A stretch of DNA of 64,000 nt. Origin: Cryptomeria japonica. Lineage: Eukaryota > Streptophyta > Pinopsida > Cupressales > Cupressaceae. Below the pieces are notes generated by a model. It was not told where the DNA came from and made no database searches. It saw only the letters and a list, made by a program, of their open reading frames with translations. The DNA lies in the NCBI RefSeq assembly GCF_030272615.1, contig NC_081406.1, forward strand, positions 262,125,386-262,189,385, read 5' to 3'. Shown here piece after piece: positions 44,369 to 55,149 of this stretch (positions are counted from its first letter, which is position 1; each line of letters opens with the position of its first letter). The translations under genes were made by a program, and so were the position numbers.

Positions 44369-45496
44369 GGAGGAAAAATTCCTCCTTCACCTAGTTTTGG
44401 TGCTTACTATTCTTCCTTTTGTAGGGCAAATTTTCTCCATGGTGAAGGAATTTTTTATGTGGAGGAAAAATTCCTCCTTAACCTCATTTTGGTGCCCAAT
44501 CTTGACCTTGGTTCTACTTTACCCCCGAGGAAGGAATTTCTTCAATGCTTAGCCAAATTTCACATTTTCCAAGAATTTTGTCATGAAGGAAGGAAATTCC
44601 AACACTTTGTCAATTTCTCACTTTCTTGGAATTCTATCATGAAGGAAGGAATTTCCAACACTTGGTCAATTTTTCACTTTCTTGGAATTCTGTCTCGAAG
44701 GAAGGAATTTCTAACACTTAGTCAATTTTTTCACTTTCCTGAAATTTTGTCCTAAAGGAAATTTTTTAATTCATCACCTTTCCTATTTTTTTGAATTTTT
44801 TTCTGTTTTGAGCTTGAAATTCAAGAGAGAGAAAATTCTCTTTCGTGATCAAATTTTCCCATGCCCTTGGAATTTCTTCATCTGGGGCGAATTTCAACCT
44901 TGTCTGGAATTCTATTTTCAATTTCATCCTTGGGTGTGATTTCTTCCTTGCTTGGAATTCCATCTTTAGTTTATCTTGGAGGAAACTTCATCTTGGAGGA
45001 GGAATTGATGATTTCCTTTGAGAATTCCTCCATTACCCCTCTCTAGTGCTCCTCTCCTGGAAACATGTGAAGGAGGAATTTTGGTTTGGGGCTCAATTTT
45101 GGCGCTCCTTCCTTGACCTTGGGCACTATCTTGGCCACATGGAGGAAAATTTCTCCAAGACCCTGTTTTTATGCTCACATACATACTTGGGCATCAAACC
45201 TTGCTTGTGAAGGATACTTGTCTTAGCCTTCCTTTCCTCCACTACCCTCATACAACGCTCTATACTCTTGACTGGGCTCTAATTCCATGCCTTGGAGGAA
45301 TTTCACTTTTATCAACTTTTCCTTCCTGCCTCCATTCTGGCACCCTAACTTGGACTTGGGTGTGGAAATCATATGGTGCAGGAATTTTGGTCATGGAGGA
45401 AAATTCCTCCATGACCCCAATCTAGTGCTCTATACCCCTGCATGGGCGCTAATTCCAAGGTGTGCAAGATTCCTTGTCGTGGAGGAAAATTCCTCC
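44369..45496. repeat. Four dispersed GGAGGAA...TTCCTCC inverted repeats
   Basis: GGAGGAA-AAA-TTCCTCC occurs at 44369-44385 and 44461-44477. GGAGGAA-AA-TTCCTCC occurs at 45395-45410 and 45481-45496. At 45389-45416 the arms extend to 13 bases each (GGTCATGGAGGAA). Looser forms lie near 44267, 45000-45035 and 45139-45157. They sit in the U3 portion of long LTR A. Confidence 0.85.
44566..44768. repeat. 56-bp tandem repeat, about 3.6 copies
   Basis: Units begin at 44566, 44622, 44678 and 44735 and share GAATTxTGTC, GAAGGAAGGAA, CAACACTT and GTCAATTTTTCAC segments. Translation of the array gives apparent short proteins that are repeat products. Confidence 0.85.
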
Positions 45497-45603
45497 GAGA
45501 CCTTCATTTGGCACCCATCCATCTTTGGTATGATTTCAGTGCCTTGGGAATTTTCTTCTTTGACATAGCCACTTTTGATCATTTTCTGGATTTGGGATGC
45601 TAA

Positions 45604-46738
45604 TGTTGGAATTAAAGGAACACTGAGAGGGGGGGGGGCTGAATCAGTGTTCAACAAATTTTACTTTAATAACCTGATCATACAACCACTTTGTGCAAAT
45701 GAAGTAAAGTAAATGCAGAAACTCAAAGCCAAGGTCAACAACACCATAACACCAAGATTTTTACGTGGAAACCCGGTTAAGGGAAAAACCATGGTGGGAT
45801 TGAGAACCACAATATTATAATACTAGGACCAGGAGTATAATAATATTACAAAGGGGAATGCACATGCATTTAGGCACACTTCCTAGAGCTCACTGCTCAA
45901 ACACAATAGAGAGGGCTACAACCCCCGGAAGACTCACTCTCCTACAAAAGATTACAAGAGATAATTGATTGAATGAATTGATGAATAACATCTACAAATG
46001 CCAAAATGCAGTTCCGGTTAAGCACAAATAGTCTTCTGGCACTGTTTTGTCTCTTTGCTTTATCACATATTGGAGCACAAATCTCTCAACCGCGCAAGTG
46101 AAACTCCACACAATCGCTCATACATGCTTCCTCTAACACAAATAACATCCCAAATGATCATATCAATCTAACTAATATATCCACACCGTCAAATTAGATC
46201 AATTCCATGTCAGCCTAAAAATTGCATAACACGCAACATGAAACGTGTAACCCAAGTCGGCTTAAACCGATCCAAAAACAACTAAACAGACCAAAACAAG
46301 ATGTCCACACACTTCCCATATGTTGGCTCATCGACCTCGAACACACAAACAACCATCAAAATTATTCTGCACAATCCGCACAACAAATCTTCACATGCTA
46401 CTACACCAAAAAATTGTTATCCCTGAAAAATTGTCTACTGGATCTTCTATCCAACACCAAACTTAACACCGGAGGCCACAAACTTGGAATAAGGTGAATT
46501 GCATATCCACAACACATCTCCCAGATCCACAAAGCAAAATACTCAACCAAAATAATTTGCTGACCACCAAATTGCACACTCTGTCGGTTACATTGTTCTT
46601 CTTACCTGACCTCACTAGACTTTAATCAATCTTCCGGAATGAAGGAATCATGAACTGTGGATTGGATATCTGACTCACCAGATGCCAATTGCCATTAATG
46701 ACAACAACTGATCATCAATGCAACATCTCATGCCAACA
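45604..46738 (-). repeat. Copia solo LTR nested in long LTR A
   Basis: On the minus strand it starts TGTTGGCATG at 46738 and ends ATTCCAACA at 45604, 1135 bases. About 35 bases before the end is CAGCCCCCCCCTCTCAG, matching the end of copia-2 LTRs. CCACGTAAAAATC and a GGTTTTTCCC-like motif near 45760-45795 are the usual plant Copia LTR features. Flanking GCTAA and ACCAA match at three of five positions, so the target duplication is doubtful. No Copia interior is next to it. Confidence 0.78.
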
Positions 46739-47410
46739 ACCAATTTTGGATTGAAGTAGATTTTCATGCCTTAGGAGATTTTTAATGCCTTTCCACTTCT
46801 AGAATGAATCCCACACTTAGCCATTCTTAATCAACTATCTACATCTTCAAACTTTCCAGATTTGGACAAATGTTCAAGAATACTTAGTCTTTAGTGTTGG
46901 GACCCTTGCCTGCGAATAACTTGCCAAAAATAGTAAGTACTTCAGAACATAAAAATTAGGGCAAACCAGGGCAGGATGACACTTATTAAAAATAGCAAGT
47001 TTGATTTTTGGCAAAATAAAGACAATCTGAGAGGCAATGACATCCCTAAAAAATAGGAACTTTCTAAAAATAGAAAGTTGCTCAGAATTCACTCAAATTT
47101 CATTGGTGGCTTCCTTGAAGGGTCCCGATTCCATTGCAACACTAAGTTTTTCCAAAACCCTAAGGAAAATACCTCAAACCTAAGTCTTAAGGTCAAAACC
47201 ATAAAATAGGCAAAATAGGTTCCAGACAGCCAAATTCGCTCAAACAACTTGCAAACTTGATCATAATTCATCCAAAACACTTGCAAACCAAGGAGACTGA
47301 AGGGAGTGCTATGAAAATGACCCAAAGAACCAAAGCCAAAAGACCAAGAGGACCTAAAAAAGTAGGGGGTCCCCATTTGCAATGGGGCAATGTGTGAAAA
47401 AGTCACAACA

Positions 47411-48480
47411 AGCACCACTCTTCTTCAAAGAAGACTATCTATAATGTTGTAGGTGCAAGACTAAATCACTGACCTCAAAACTTCTCTCAAATATGTGCCT
47501 ATTCACATAAATCTTCTACTGATTATGTGCACTTCAAAGATTATCCTTAAGTGACTTAAGGATGTCGTGACTCTCCTAAATCCAATCTTTCTCTTTAGGA
47601 GCTTTGTTGTTCCCAAATTCCAAATCTTTGAAGGATGTAGCATCATATCTATACAATTCTTAGAAAAGAGTCATCTCAATCAACATATGATAGGTGGTAT
47701 TGTTTCAATGCTCACCCAAATGCAACCAAATGATCCAACCCTTCTTTTGCCCCGCAACATAATTGTGTAAATATACATCCACCTATTTGTTCACAATACC
47801 TACTATCCCTCTATTTGGGGTGGTAATTGGTGCTTGGGTTCAACTCTATGCGAACTAATCTGAATAGATCTTGCCAATAGACATTGAGAAACATGCTGTC
47901 CTAATCACTAACAATGTTCTTTGGTATCCCATGGAGTTGGAACACATCTCTAAAGAACAACTTTCCAACTTGAGGTGCCTTGTACCTAGATGCTATGGCA
48001 AAGAAGTGTGCATATATGGTCAACTTATCAATTACCACATAGATGCAATCCCTACCTTGCACTCTAGGAAATCATGTAATAAAATCCATGAAAATATTTT
48101 CCCAATTCTACTCAAGAATGGGAAAAGGCTGCAATAGACTAGCTAGGAAAGTATGCTCTAGCTTGCTCTATTGACAAGTCATAAACTCATGAACATGTCA
48201 CAAGACGTTATCTTTGAGACCCTTTCATGATAATCTCTCTTTGATCTACTTGTAGGTTTTTACATAACTTGGATGTCCTACAAGTCATATCATGAGTGGC
48301 CCTCAAAATTTTCTCCTTCAATTTCAACTCAAGCATCAAATATATCATGTCCTTGTAGTAGATGGCATCATCTAGCACCCTATACCTATTATCCTAAATC
48401 TTGCCATCCATCAAATCACATGCAAAAGTATTTTTGGAATACTCAACTAAAAGATGAGCTTTCCAATCAACTAAAATCTA
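47411..48480 (-). pseudogene. G2 integrase (zinc region and catalytic core)
   Basis: On the minus strand from about 48480 the degraded HHCC region precedes MDFIT near 48085, RDCIYVVIDKLTIYAHFFA near 48040-47990, then RDVFQLHGIPKNIVSD near 47930, the second catalytic aspartate. LHLSTAYHPQTDGQTE and VNKWLEGYLHNYV follow near 47840-47740, with the catalytic glutamate. EMTLFxELYRYD and FERSFEVSDLVLHLQHY lie down to about 47440. Stops are scattered and frames shift. The gene is cut at 47411 by LTR A, 15 codons before the LKPRF block that is now at 42510. Confidence 0.9.
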
Positions 48481-48920
48481 GTCAAAGAGAAACTAATGGG
48501 TTTTCTGTAAAGCGCATTTGCTACAATATTCCTCTTTCCCTTCACATACGCTATGTCAAAATCATAAGCCTGAATTTTACTAACCCACTTTTGTTGTCGC
48601 TCATTCAAATCTTTGTTATCCAAAAATCATTTCAAACTATTTTGATATGTTGTATTAACAAATTTTCCACCTACTAGATAATATCTAAACTTTGCCAACG
48701 CATGCATGATGGCGAGTATTTCCTTATTGTAGATGGAAAATAATCTCTCTACATCAAGGAGCTTCTTTCTCTCATAGGCAATGGGGTGTATGTTCAACAT
48801 AAGTATTGCTTCAATTCCCTCACTTGAAGCATCAAACTCAAAAACAAAAGGCTGAGAGAAATTAGGTAATGCCTAAACATGACAAGTGCTCATTACCTCC
48901 TCGAGTTTATCAAATGTGTG
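48481..48920 (-). pseudogene. G2 RNase H domain
   Basis: Follows RT in the same orientation. PFVFEFDASSEGIEAIL near 48850-48800 has the first catalytic aspartate, then FSIYNKEILAIMHAL near 48735 and the tail SKIQAYDFDIAYVKGKRNIVANAL near 48580-48510. In Gypsy elements this domain removes RNA from RNA-DNA hybrids. Frame is partly open with several stops. Confidence 0.88.
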
Positions 48921-49246
48921 CTAAGCCTCCTCTATCCATTTAAAAGTTGATGTCTTAGTGAGAATTGAAAGAGGTGTACCAATATAAGAAAAACCCTTCA
49001 CAAACCTCTTGATGTAATTGCATAGGTCAAGGAAACCCCTCAAATCTGTTAGTGTCTTCGGTAGGGGCCAATCCCAAATAGCCTCTATTTTCTCCTGATG
49101 AACCTTGACTTCATCTGCACTAATCGCATGCCTCAAGTAAATTATCTGTGTCAACTAAAAGTCACACTTGGAAGCTATAGCCAAAAATGATCGTGCCTTC
49201 ATGATCTCCAATGCCTCATCAAGGTGCCTAAGATGATCCTCCTAAG
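48921..49246 (-). pseudogene. G2 reverse transcriptase, C-terminal part
   Basis: Minus strand from 49246: EDHLRHLDEALEIMKARS, then IIYLRHAISADEVKV and KIEAIWDWPLPKTLTDLRGFL, then FKWIEEA. These are the thumb and connection blocks of Gypsy RT (usually YLGHVIS and DLRGFLGL). The open stretch is 78 codons (49154-48921). The upstream half of the gene lies across insertion B at 58313-58497. Confidence 0.92.
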
Positions 49247-50013
49247 TGTTGATGCATGTTTTGTGACACTTGCCAACAAAGAATAAAATACCAAGTATTC
49301 TATCCTCTTGAATAAGGAAACCTCAAATAGTAAACAATGAGATCAAATAAGTCCACCCCAAGTTTTACTATGAAAATTTTACAATGGATAGACTCAGTGA
49401 ATGATGTGATTTGCTAATATCACAAAGGGACTTACGCTTTTCTGGAACTAGAATTCTTGAATTGACTTAAAAAATAAAAGACAAAAAGGATTAGGGTTAG
49501 AGAAATCTAAGCTAAACACCTAATAGTGCAAGAAATGATTACTGACTTAGTGAAACCAAACTAAGCTTTGCTTTGTGATGAGGAAACAACTACACAAAGA
49601 TGGTGCAATCTTTAAAGGGTATGCAAATGATTTTTAAATCACTTATGCACATCAACACCATGAACAATGAGCATAGAGCAATTGAAGTTAAGCTTTCAAT
49701 ATGAGTTCAAACTAACCATGCATTGCGATTTGCAATCAACAAATTCCAAATGGTATGAACATATAAGCTTCACCATTAATCAACAATAAGATCTTCCATT
49801 CAACTAATCAACTCCAACGTAAACACATATAAAACTTGAGAAGTAGAAATCACACAACATGTTGAAACTCATTCAACGATCCACCATATCTTCAATGAAA
49901 ATCATGTATTTATTTTGACATAATCTTGGCAACAATCTCTAGTCTCCTCCTACTACTGCTATTGATACTGCTGGCTTCTAGTCTATCAACCTTTACAAAT
50001 GAGAAGGCACAAC

Positions 50014-50021
50014 CTTAAATA
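50014..50021 (-). promoter_or_regulatory. TATA-like box of long LTR B
   Basis: TATTTAAG on the minus strand, 775 bases from the LTR 3' end, homologous in position to the better TATATAAG of LTR A. The adjacent CTTTACAAATGA is shared with LTR A. Confidence 0.55.
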
Positions 50022-52279
50022 GAGCTCTTAATTACAAATGAATGGCCCAGATTGATTTGAAACCGATGACCAAGATAATTCAAGGAAACCCTAAAATGGG
50101 GTAGTTAGGGAAAGGACCAATGAGAAAATAAGTTGCAACATTGTATTTAATGCCTTCCACATGTCAATTTCCCTCTTTGTAGGAGTCAAGTTCAATGAAC
50201 TTGGACAAATTGACCTTGAATTATTTGATTGGTTGATGATGAATGGGCTCCACCTCAGCATATAAATCCTCATTGTTCATCACAAAGTAATCCTTGCATT
50301 TCAAGCAATATCTCTTGATACTCAACTTTATTCAGATTTTGATTGATTATGTCGGTTCCTATTCCCAAATTGCATCATCTCTATGAATGCTCTTCTTCAT
50401 CTTCATAGTAATCCTTCTTCATTTTTAGGAAGCTTGTCCTCAATGTTCATTTTTGGAATTCTTTTCCTTGAAGGTCATCTTGCCTTGATCAACTCTTTCA
50501 CTTTTCATCCTCATCCTTGGCATCCTCCTTTGTGATGTTCTTGACTTTATCTTCATCTTGAAATGTGGATCTTGTCTTTCTTAGTGTAATTCAATCCTTC
50601 ATCCTAGAGCAATCCTTGAATAGCTCCGTCTTCATCATCTTTGTGGATTCCTTGATATTGATTCTCCTTGCGTTGTTGAGTTCCTTCCTTTGATCTTGGA
50701 TTTCCAAAGGAAATCAAAAGTCATTGTAAGAAGTGTTCATCTTGGATTCCATTGTCTTGAAAATCCTGATCTCTTGAAGTTGTTGATCCTTTCATCTCAT
50801 TCCAACTGCATCATAGCATTAATGCCTCGGTCTTCAACTCTTTCATGTTGTTGTAGAGCTCTTCATCCACTTTGTCATAGAGGAATCCTTCCTTATTGTA
50901 TTCCCCAAACATGTTGATGTCTTCAAAACTTGAAAAGAAAGAGAACATTTTGAATCATACCTGTAAACAACATGAATGATTACAAAATTTGCTTCACAAA
51001 AAGCCTTAAAAATCTATAGTTGACATTTTCACAATTAAAACCCTTGTTTCAAATCTATAAATGAGGTTTTCAGGTCCGGAAAATGCACTTTCAGGTCTGG
51101 AAATGGTCAATTTGGTGATAAAAATTGCTTAAATCAAGGTATAAATCCCTTTCTCTTCACAAGTTTGCTCCTCCTTGGGTATAGTCAAGAATTTTCTCTT
51201 CTAATTTGCCTTTAGTTCACTTGAAATCTGCCTTTAATTCGCCTTGAACCTGCTATAAAGTTTTCTGTAAACTTGATGTAGTTCATAGCCCTACGTCTAC
51301 TCTTAATTTGCTTTAATGTGAAGTGAATTGTTTTTGAGTTGTTGTTGAATGAATGAGGAAATGGTGCTCTTGAATCCTCATTTATATGCACCCTCCCTTT
51401 AATTATCAATAATTTTGACTAAGCATGAATATGCTTGCATTTGAATTCTGAACTAACCTATACCAAGTCGGTCAGGCTTGAAACCACTTGATTTAGTTTT
51501 TAAAACTTAAAATTTTCTTAATTTCATTCAAGTCGACTGGGTAAGGATTTTCTTGACTTGAATACTATATATACAAGATGAAGTGCTTTCCTTGGATTTC
51601 ACACCTCAAATATTCATTTCAAATCAGAAATCTGCCCTTGGTCTCCACTTTTAGGCAGAATTTAGAAGCATGAAGGAACTTTAGGTCAGAAATTTGAGGT
51701 GTTCATTCATTCCAAGGGGGAAATCAGACCCGCTTCTTCACAAATTCAGAGTTTTTGGGTGGTGAAGAATAGATCTCATTTATTAATTTGTAATTTCCAA
51801 GTGGTCAAGAATAGAACTCCTACATTTCACCCTTCATTTAGTCATTCATTTTTGGAATTTTTGGGTAGTTAAGAACAAAATTATCATCAATTTGGTTAAA
51901 CACTCTGAATTGTTTATTCATTTTGCACACAAAAAATTTCACACTAAGGAGCATTTCAAAATGAATATCTAAGTTGTTTGAAAAACAAAACACCCTCCTT
52001 GGCAGAAATTCCAAGTGTGAAGGAGCAACATGCTCATTGCTTGGGCGGAATTCAAGGGTGTGAAAGATTAGAGCACCCAAGTGTTGGGCAGAGATTTAGA
52101 CAGTGCAAGGACTCAAGAACCCTAGTGCTAGGCGTAGATTTGGTGAGTGAAAGAACTCAAGGACCCAATGCCTAGCAGAATTTTCGCTTGTGCAGGAACT
52201 CATGAACGGTTTGCACAAAGATTTCAATTTTAAATTCATTCATAAGACCCTTTGCCCAATCTTGGAACTCATCATCCTT
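50022..52279. other. Body of long LTR B, no gene
   Basis: Dispersed short motifs such as TCATCTT, CTTCATC and TTGAAG recur between 50380 and 50930, giving a TTC/ATC-biased strand. No frame resembles a protein family. Near 52000-52200 a loose repeat of AGCAAC/GGAACTCAAG around GGCAGAAAT segments can be seen. Confidence 0.5.
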
Positions 52280-53073
52280 TGATAGAGCCATGACCCGGAG
52301 GATCCTCAAAGAGAACAGTCCAGATCATGTAGCAAGAGTAGCACAACAGAAGCAACAACACCAAACATAGAAAATGGAAAATCAGGTATCCGCATCATCA
52401 TATATTCATCATAGAACATCCGGTAACATCCGGGTTACATGCAGGCTAACATGCCCAGTTATAGACTACATTCCAAAATACAACACATCCGGACCTCCAA
52501 GAAGTATTTGAATTACCATTTTATGAATCTAGATAATCATACTACCTTGCTATATCTCAGAAGATCACATACAACCATATATATACCATCCGGAACATAT
52601 CTGGGTCGGCCACAAAAGATTACATTTACCAAGAAATATGAAACGTGTAAAATAGGTTGACCCCAAAACGTGAAGATCTCATCCACCAAGACCAAACATG
52701 AAGTGCAGACCACCAAGAAGGTCGTCCAAGGGCCTAAGAACATCGTGTGTGGTGCCAAATTGTTCCGCAATCCAAGGAATCATGTCTCACGAAAATAAAT
52801 CTCCAACAAAGACGATAAGCTCAAAACTGCTCCAGAACCAAGAAACAAACACTTCGGAAGAAACAACTTGCCGGAAAAGAATCCAAATGAAATGGAAATC
52901 TGGAATGATGAACAAGAACAAGCCTGGAAGCCGAAAATCTGATCCGCAATGAAAAAGAAACAACTACTGAAAAATGTTGAAAGTAACACAGAAAGTGCAA
53001 CAAGAACAAAACTAAAAGCAAATATTTTTGGTTGATGCAAGATTGCTCATAGACTGAGGATGCTCCCGCATCA
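52280..53073 (-). repeat. 3' LTR (left copy) of the gag-protease element
   Basis: 794 bases, about 95 percent like the right copy by eye. ATCCGG-type motifs recur (for example near 52419, 52427, 52490 and 52589). It shows the uninterrupted sequence CCATATATATACCATCCGG at the site where the right copy has been hit. Confidence 0.93.
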
Positions 53074-53116
53074 GACACCTTAGGTAGAATAAAAGATGTT
53101 CCACAACTCATGAACA

Positions 53117-53590
53117 TCAAAAAGGATTCGAGATATAGACCCCATGCTCATTTCTGATCCAAATGTCTTCTTTGTCTGCAAACTTCTTCCTTCTTAACCC
53201 TTCCGGTGACTTAGCTGAATTCTCCAACTTATTTGCTACTTCTCCTCTTCCTCCTTGCTTCATATCCGCACACTGTTTCTTTTTACCTCTCTCTTTCTTC
53301 TGCAAATCTGATCTATTTCTTCCACAAGATTTTATCGAGTCTGCCACCATCACCTTAACCTTACTGCCATCTGGTACCACCTTATTAACCGATCCATCTG
53401 CAAGATCAATCTTCAAATCCATACCATCATCCGGTACAACCTCTGCAACCTGTTTCTCAATACTACAACTCTTCTCAAGACTCGAATTTTTCACTTCCTT
53501 CTCTTTCTCCTTCAGAGAAGCCAAAGTGAACTCCTACCCATCCTTCTCAATAGTGACCAGGTTCCTTCTACAATCATAAATAGCTCCTCT
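53117..53590 (-). pseudogene. Linker region after protease, RT absent
   Basis: A minus-strand frame of 136 codons (53524-53117) follows the protease. It starts in the conserved post-protease segment (FDRGAIYD and EFTLASL near 53590-53520), then becomes a lysine/glutamate-rich, low-complexity stretch ending HGVYISNPF. In intact Gypsy elements RT should start here. Instead the polyprotein runs out before the LTR. Confidence 0.7.
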
Positions 53591-53596
53591 ATCAAA

Positions 53597-54007
53597 CTAC
53601 CAAGGTCTACCCAACAAAACATGACAAGCACTTATAGGCAAAACGTCACACAAGACTTCATCCTTGAAAGGTCCAATATTAAAATTCACCAAGCACTGCT
53701 CTCTCACTTCCACTTTATGATCATCTTGCAACCAACTCACCTTGTAAGGGATAGGATGCTCAAGCCTCTTCAAACCAAGCTTCACTACCATCTCCTCTAA
53801 TACCAAAATATCAGTACTTCCAATATCCATAATAACCTTACAACACTTACCACCTGATTTGCAAACAGTCCGGAAAAGACTCTTCTTTTGAGTAGGTCCG
53901 GTATCTTCATTGTTTTGCTCCATCAAGACTCTTGTGAACAAAAGGGACTCTCCCTGCTCCAGTTTTAACACATCCTCTCCGGTAACTCTAGCTTCCTGAT
54001 CCTCATT
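53597..54007 (-). pseudogene. Gypsy aspartic protease
   Basis: Minus-strand frame 53971-53597. The active-site triad region reads MDIGSTDILV (usual form D-S/T-G-S/A) where the serine/threonine after D is replaced by isoleucine, and the C-terminal fold motif CHVLLGRPW is intact. A glutamine normally follows W; here a TAG stops the frame. The enzyme would mature the gag precursor. Replacement of the residue next to the catalytic aspartate makes activity doubtful. Confidence 0.85.
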
Positions 54008-54983
54008 TTATATGCAATTCCTTGCCATTCCTTGCTTATACTCAAAAGATCTATGTCTGGTTTCTCCACACTTAAAACATCTACCCAAAAATTCCCTATT
54101 GCTACTGCCACTACCTTTTCTTTGTGTCTTTTGATCCGGTTCTCTACTCCATTTAGATTTTGGTTCTTCTTCAACATTTTGCTTCTCTATACTGCCATTC
54201 ACCTGCCCCTTATATCTCTCCTTTCCTCTAGTGTTATTATGTTGTCTCCTTTTCACTTTATCTTCAGTCTTCAAGGCATATTGGTAAGCCTCCTCAACTG
54301 TAGAAATCTTTAGCATACTCATCTCATCCTAAATGTTAAATCAAAGTCCATTTATGTATCTAGCCACCTTCTCCTTATCCATGTCTCGGTGTCCAGATCT
54401 GATCATCACCTTTTAGAATTCTTCAGTATACTCCTTCACACTCAGGTCTTTTTGCTTCAAGTTCTGCAACCTCTTGAACAATTCCAACTCATAGTCTCCC
54501 AAAATGAATTTAGCCTTCAATCTTGCAACCATCTACCTCCACTGGGTGATTTTCATCTCACCATTCTCCACTCTATCTCTCTAGCAATTCTTTCCACCAT
54601 AAAGAAGCATACCCTTTCAACTTAGTTTGTGCTAACCGGACTCTCAGTGGGTCCTTAACATCTTCAAATTTGAGGTAGTCCTCCAACTCTCCGATCCAGT
54701 CTATCAGATCTTCCGGATTCAATGATCTTGAAAAGTTAGAAACCTCAACTTTATGAACTTTACTCACTTGTGCCACCGCTCTAAGAAATCTTTCTTCACC
54801 TTTGTCTACCGGTCCTTCAGCCTCTTCGGCCTCAAGCTCTTCCCCTGCCTCTTCATACTCATTCTTCGATTCCGGATTCCTTTGCAAACCAACCAATGCG
54901 TTTCGGATCTCATTCCTCATCTCATTCTTGAAATCCTCCATCATCTTCTCTATCCTCCTAGGGTTCATCCTTCTTGGTGGCAT
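54008..54983 (-). pseudogene. gag: Gypsy gag: capsid and zinc knuckle
   Basis: ATG at 54983 starts MPPRRMNPRRIEKMMEDF, a usual beginning for chromovirus gag. An acidic linker and then the capsid core DLIDWIGELEDYLKFEDV, RVRLAQTKLKGYASLWWKEL follow. The frame is open to 54573. Between 54572 and 54323 stops and shifts occur, but YALKTEDKVKRRQ and a damaged knuckle (CFKCGETRHRSFEY, last cysteine lost) follow down to 54100. The gene directly follows the primer site by about 150 bases. Confidence 0.9.
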
Positions 54984-55135
54984 CTCCTCCTTTGCTTCAA
55001 TGCAACTGCCTCAACTCGGCGATTTGACTACAAGGTTTCAATTGCCTCTTCGTCGGCAATCTATTGAACACACAAGCAAGCTACTTCAAATCGCTGATCT
55101 ATTCACCCAAAGGAATGCCTCAAGTTTCACAACCA

Positions 55136-55147
55136 GCTCTAATACCA
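55136..55147 (-). other. Primer binding site of the gag-protease element
   Basis: On the minus strand TGGTATTAGAGC lies two bases inside the right LTR boundary. The sequence is one change from the initiator-tRNA-Met site and fixes the orientation. Confidence 0.88.
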
Positions 55148-55149
55148 TC

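Larger units (their letters stand above)
42525..47410 (-). repeat. Long solo LTR A inserted in G2 integrase (target duplication AGCAC)
   Basis: 4886 bases bounded by TGTTG and CAACA. AGCAC lies immediately left (42520-42524) and right (47411-47415). The G2 integrase matches its family across the joint. No primer site, gag, pol or internal LTR copy is visible, and one TATA motif is found, so this looks like a single LTR. After subtracting the nested Copia solo LTR it is about 3.75 kb. Both outer ends match insertion B (left TGTTGA...GTGTTTTGTGAC..CCAACA; right GGTCCCCATTTGCAA...ATGTGTG). Confidence 0.85.

Noticed and set aside
44459..44755. 98-codon frame in long LTR A
   Set aside because: It spans the 56-bp tandem array and repeats the same peptide; it is a product of the array.
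42525..47410. Insertion A as a complete retrotransposon
   Set aside because: No primer site, polypurine tract next to a second LTR, gag or pol was found inside, and the net length equals that of insertion B. A single LTR is the simpler reading.
47871..48137. Plus-strand 88-codon frame
   Set aside because: It is the antisense of the G2 integrase core, which has clear catalytic motifs on the minus strand.
53163..53579. Plus-strand 138-codon frame, serine/leucine-rich
   Set aside because: Antisense of the protease-linker region, which continues a recognisable gag-protease frame on the minus strand.
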